Shown here: piece after piece, positions 33,958 through 33,961 of the stretch
Layout: the number at the start of each line of letters is the position of its first letter
How positions within the stretch are numbered: the first letter of the stretch is position 1
Assembly (NCBI GenBank): GCA_030635145.1
Contig: DAOVZK010000022.1
Coordinates: forward strand, 1-33,961
Reading direction: 5' to 3'
Length of the DNA stretch: 33,961 nt
Source of the DNA: Planctomycetota bacterium
Lineage (GTDB): Bacteria; Planctomycetota; Phycisphaerae; SM23-33
Notes under the pieces: generated by a model
What the model was told of the DNA's origin: nothing
Seen by the model: only the letters and a program-made list of their open reading frames with translations
Database searches by the model: none
Program-made: the position numbers and the translations under genes

Positions 33958-33961
33958 ATGA
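33958..33961 (+). CDS. Start of a gene cut by the window end
   Basis: ATG at 33958-33960 has AAGGA (33947-33951) six nt upstream, an ideal arrangement. Only one base of the second codon is visible, so nothing can be said about the product. It would be the first cargo gene after the integrase. Confidence 0.35.

Overview
The window looks like a chromosomal segment of an anaerobic or fermentative member of the Planctomycetota, most likely Phycisphaerae-like. This is inferred from gene content and style, not from a marker-gene search. It has a single-chain pyruvate:ferredoxin oxidoreductase, a PFK of the G104/K124 class, a UvrC without the C-terminal HhH domain, a sigma factor with a large HTH-bearing N-terminus, a zinc-ribbon/vWA membrane protein, a secreted protein with a CX4CH motif, and a basic YTV-like secreted repeat protein. 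Most intergenic gaps carry short inverted-repeat elements.

Left part (1-9.3 kb): tyrS; a small lipoprotein; yggS behind a zinc-ribbon/vWA membrane protein; then an unusual ATP synthase fragment. atpD and atpC (F1 beta and epsilon) are present, but they are separated by an AT-richer two-gene STAS/GHKL-ATPase plus STAS-like module and by a nitroreductase. The other ATP synthase genes are not in the window. atpC overlaps hemC by 4 bp.

Middle (9.3-24.6 kb): the large PFOR gene nifJ with a clear terminator, trxB, a secreted protein of unknown function, a short uvrC, a PilZ protein, pfkA followed by dacB (PBP4-type), aspartokinase with a histone-like lysine tail, and the HTH-sigma fusion. The 3' end of dacB runs into an array of hairpins whose stems differ but whose linkers are conserved.

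Right part (24.6-34 kb): a coiled-coil lipoprotein, a one-TM protein, a secreted CX4CH protein, tRNA-Cys(GCA), tRNA-Glu(CTC), a basic YTV-like protein, a cytoplasmic GHKL ATPase resembling a histidine kinase, and the initiator tRNA-Met gene with its promoter and terminator. Right after it come three TGTCAT repeats and a tyrosine recombinase: the left boundary of an integrated element whose cargo lies beyond the window.

Non-coding structure is the most distinctive property. I see at least six families of short inverted-repeat elements: a 153-bp element with perfect 27-bp ends, its diverged core near 29.5 kb, a TA-flanked 160-bp MITE, a 174-bp element with 15-bp ends, GTAGG-bounded palindromes, and the covarying hairpin array. 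Several touch gene ends (uvrC, dacB, the secreted protein at 14.5-16.0 kb) and may have reshaped them.
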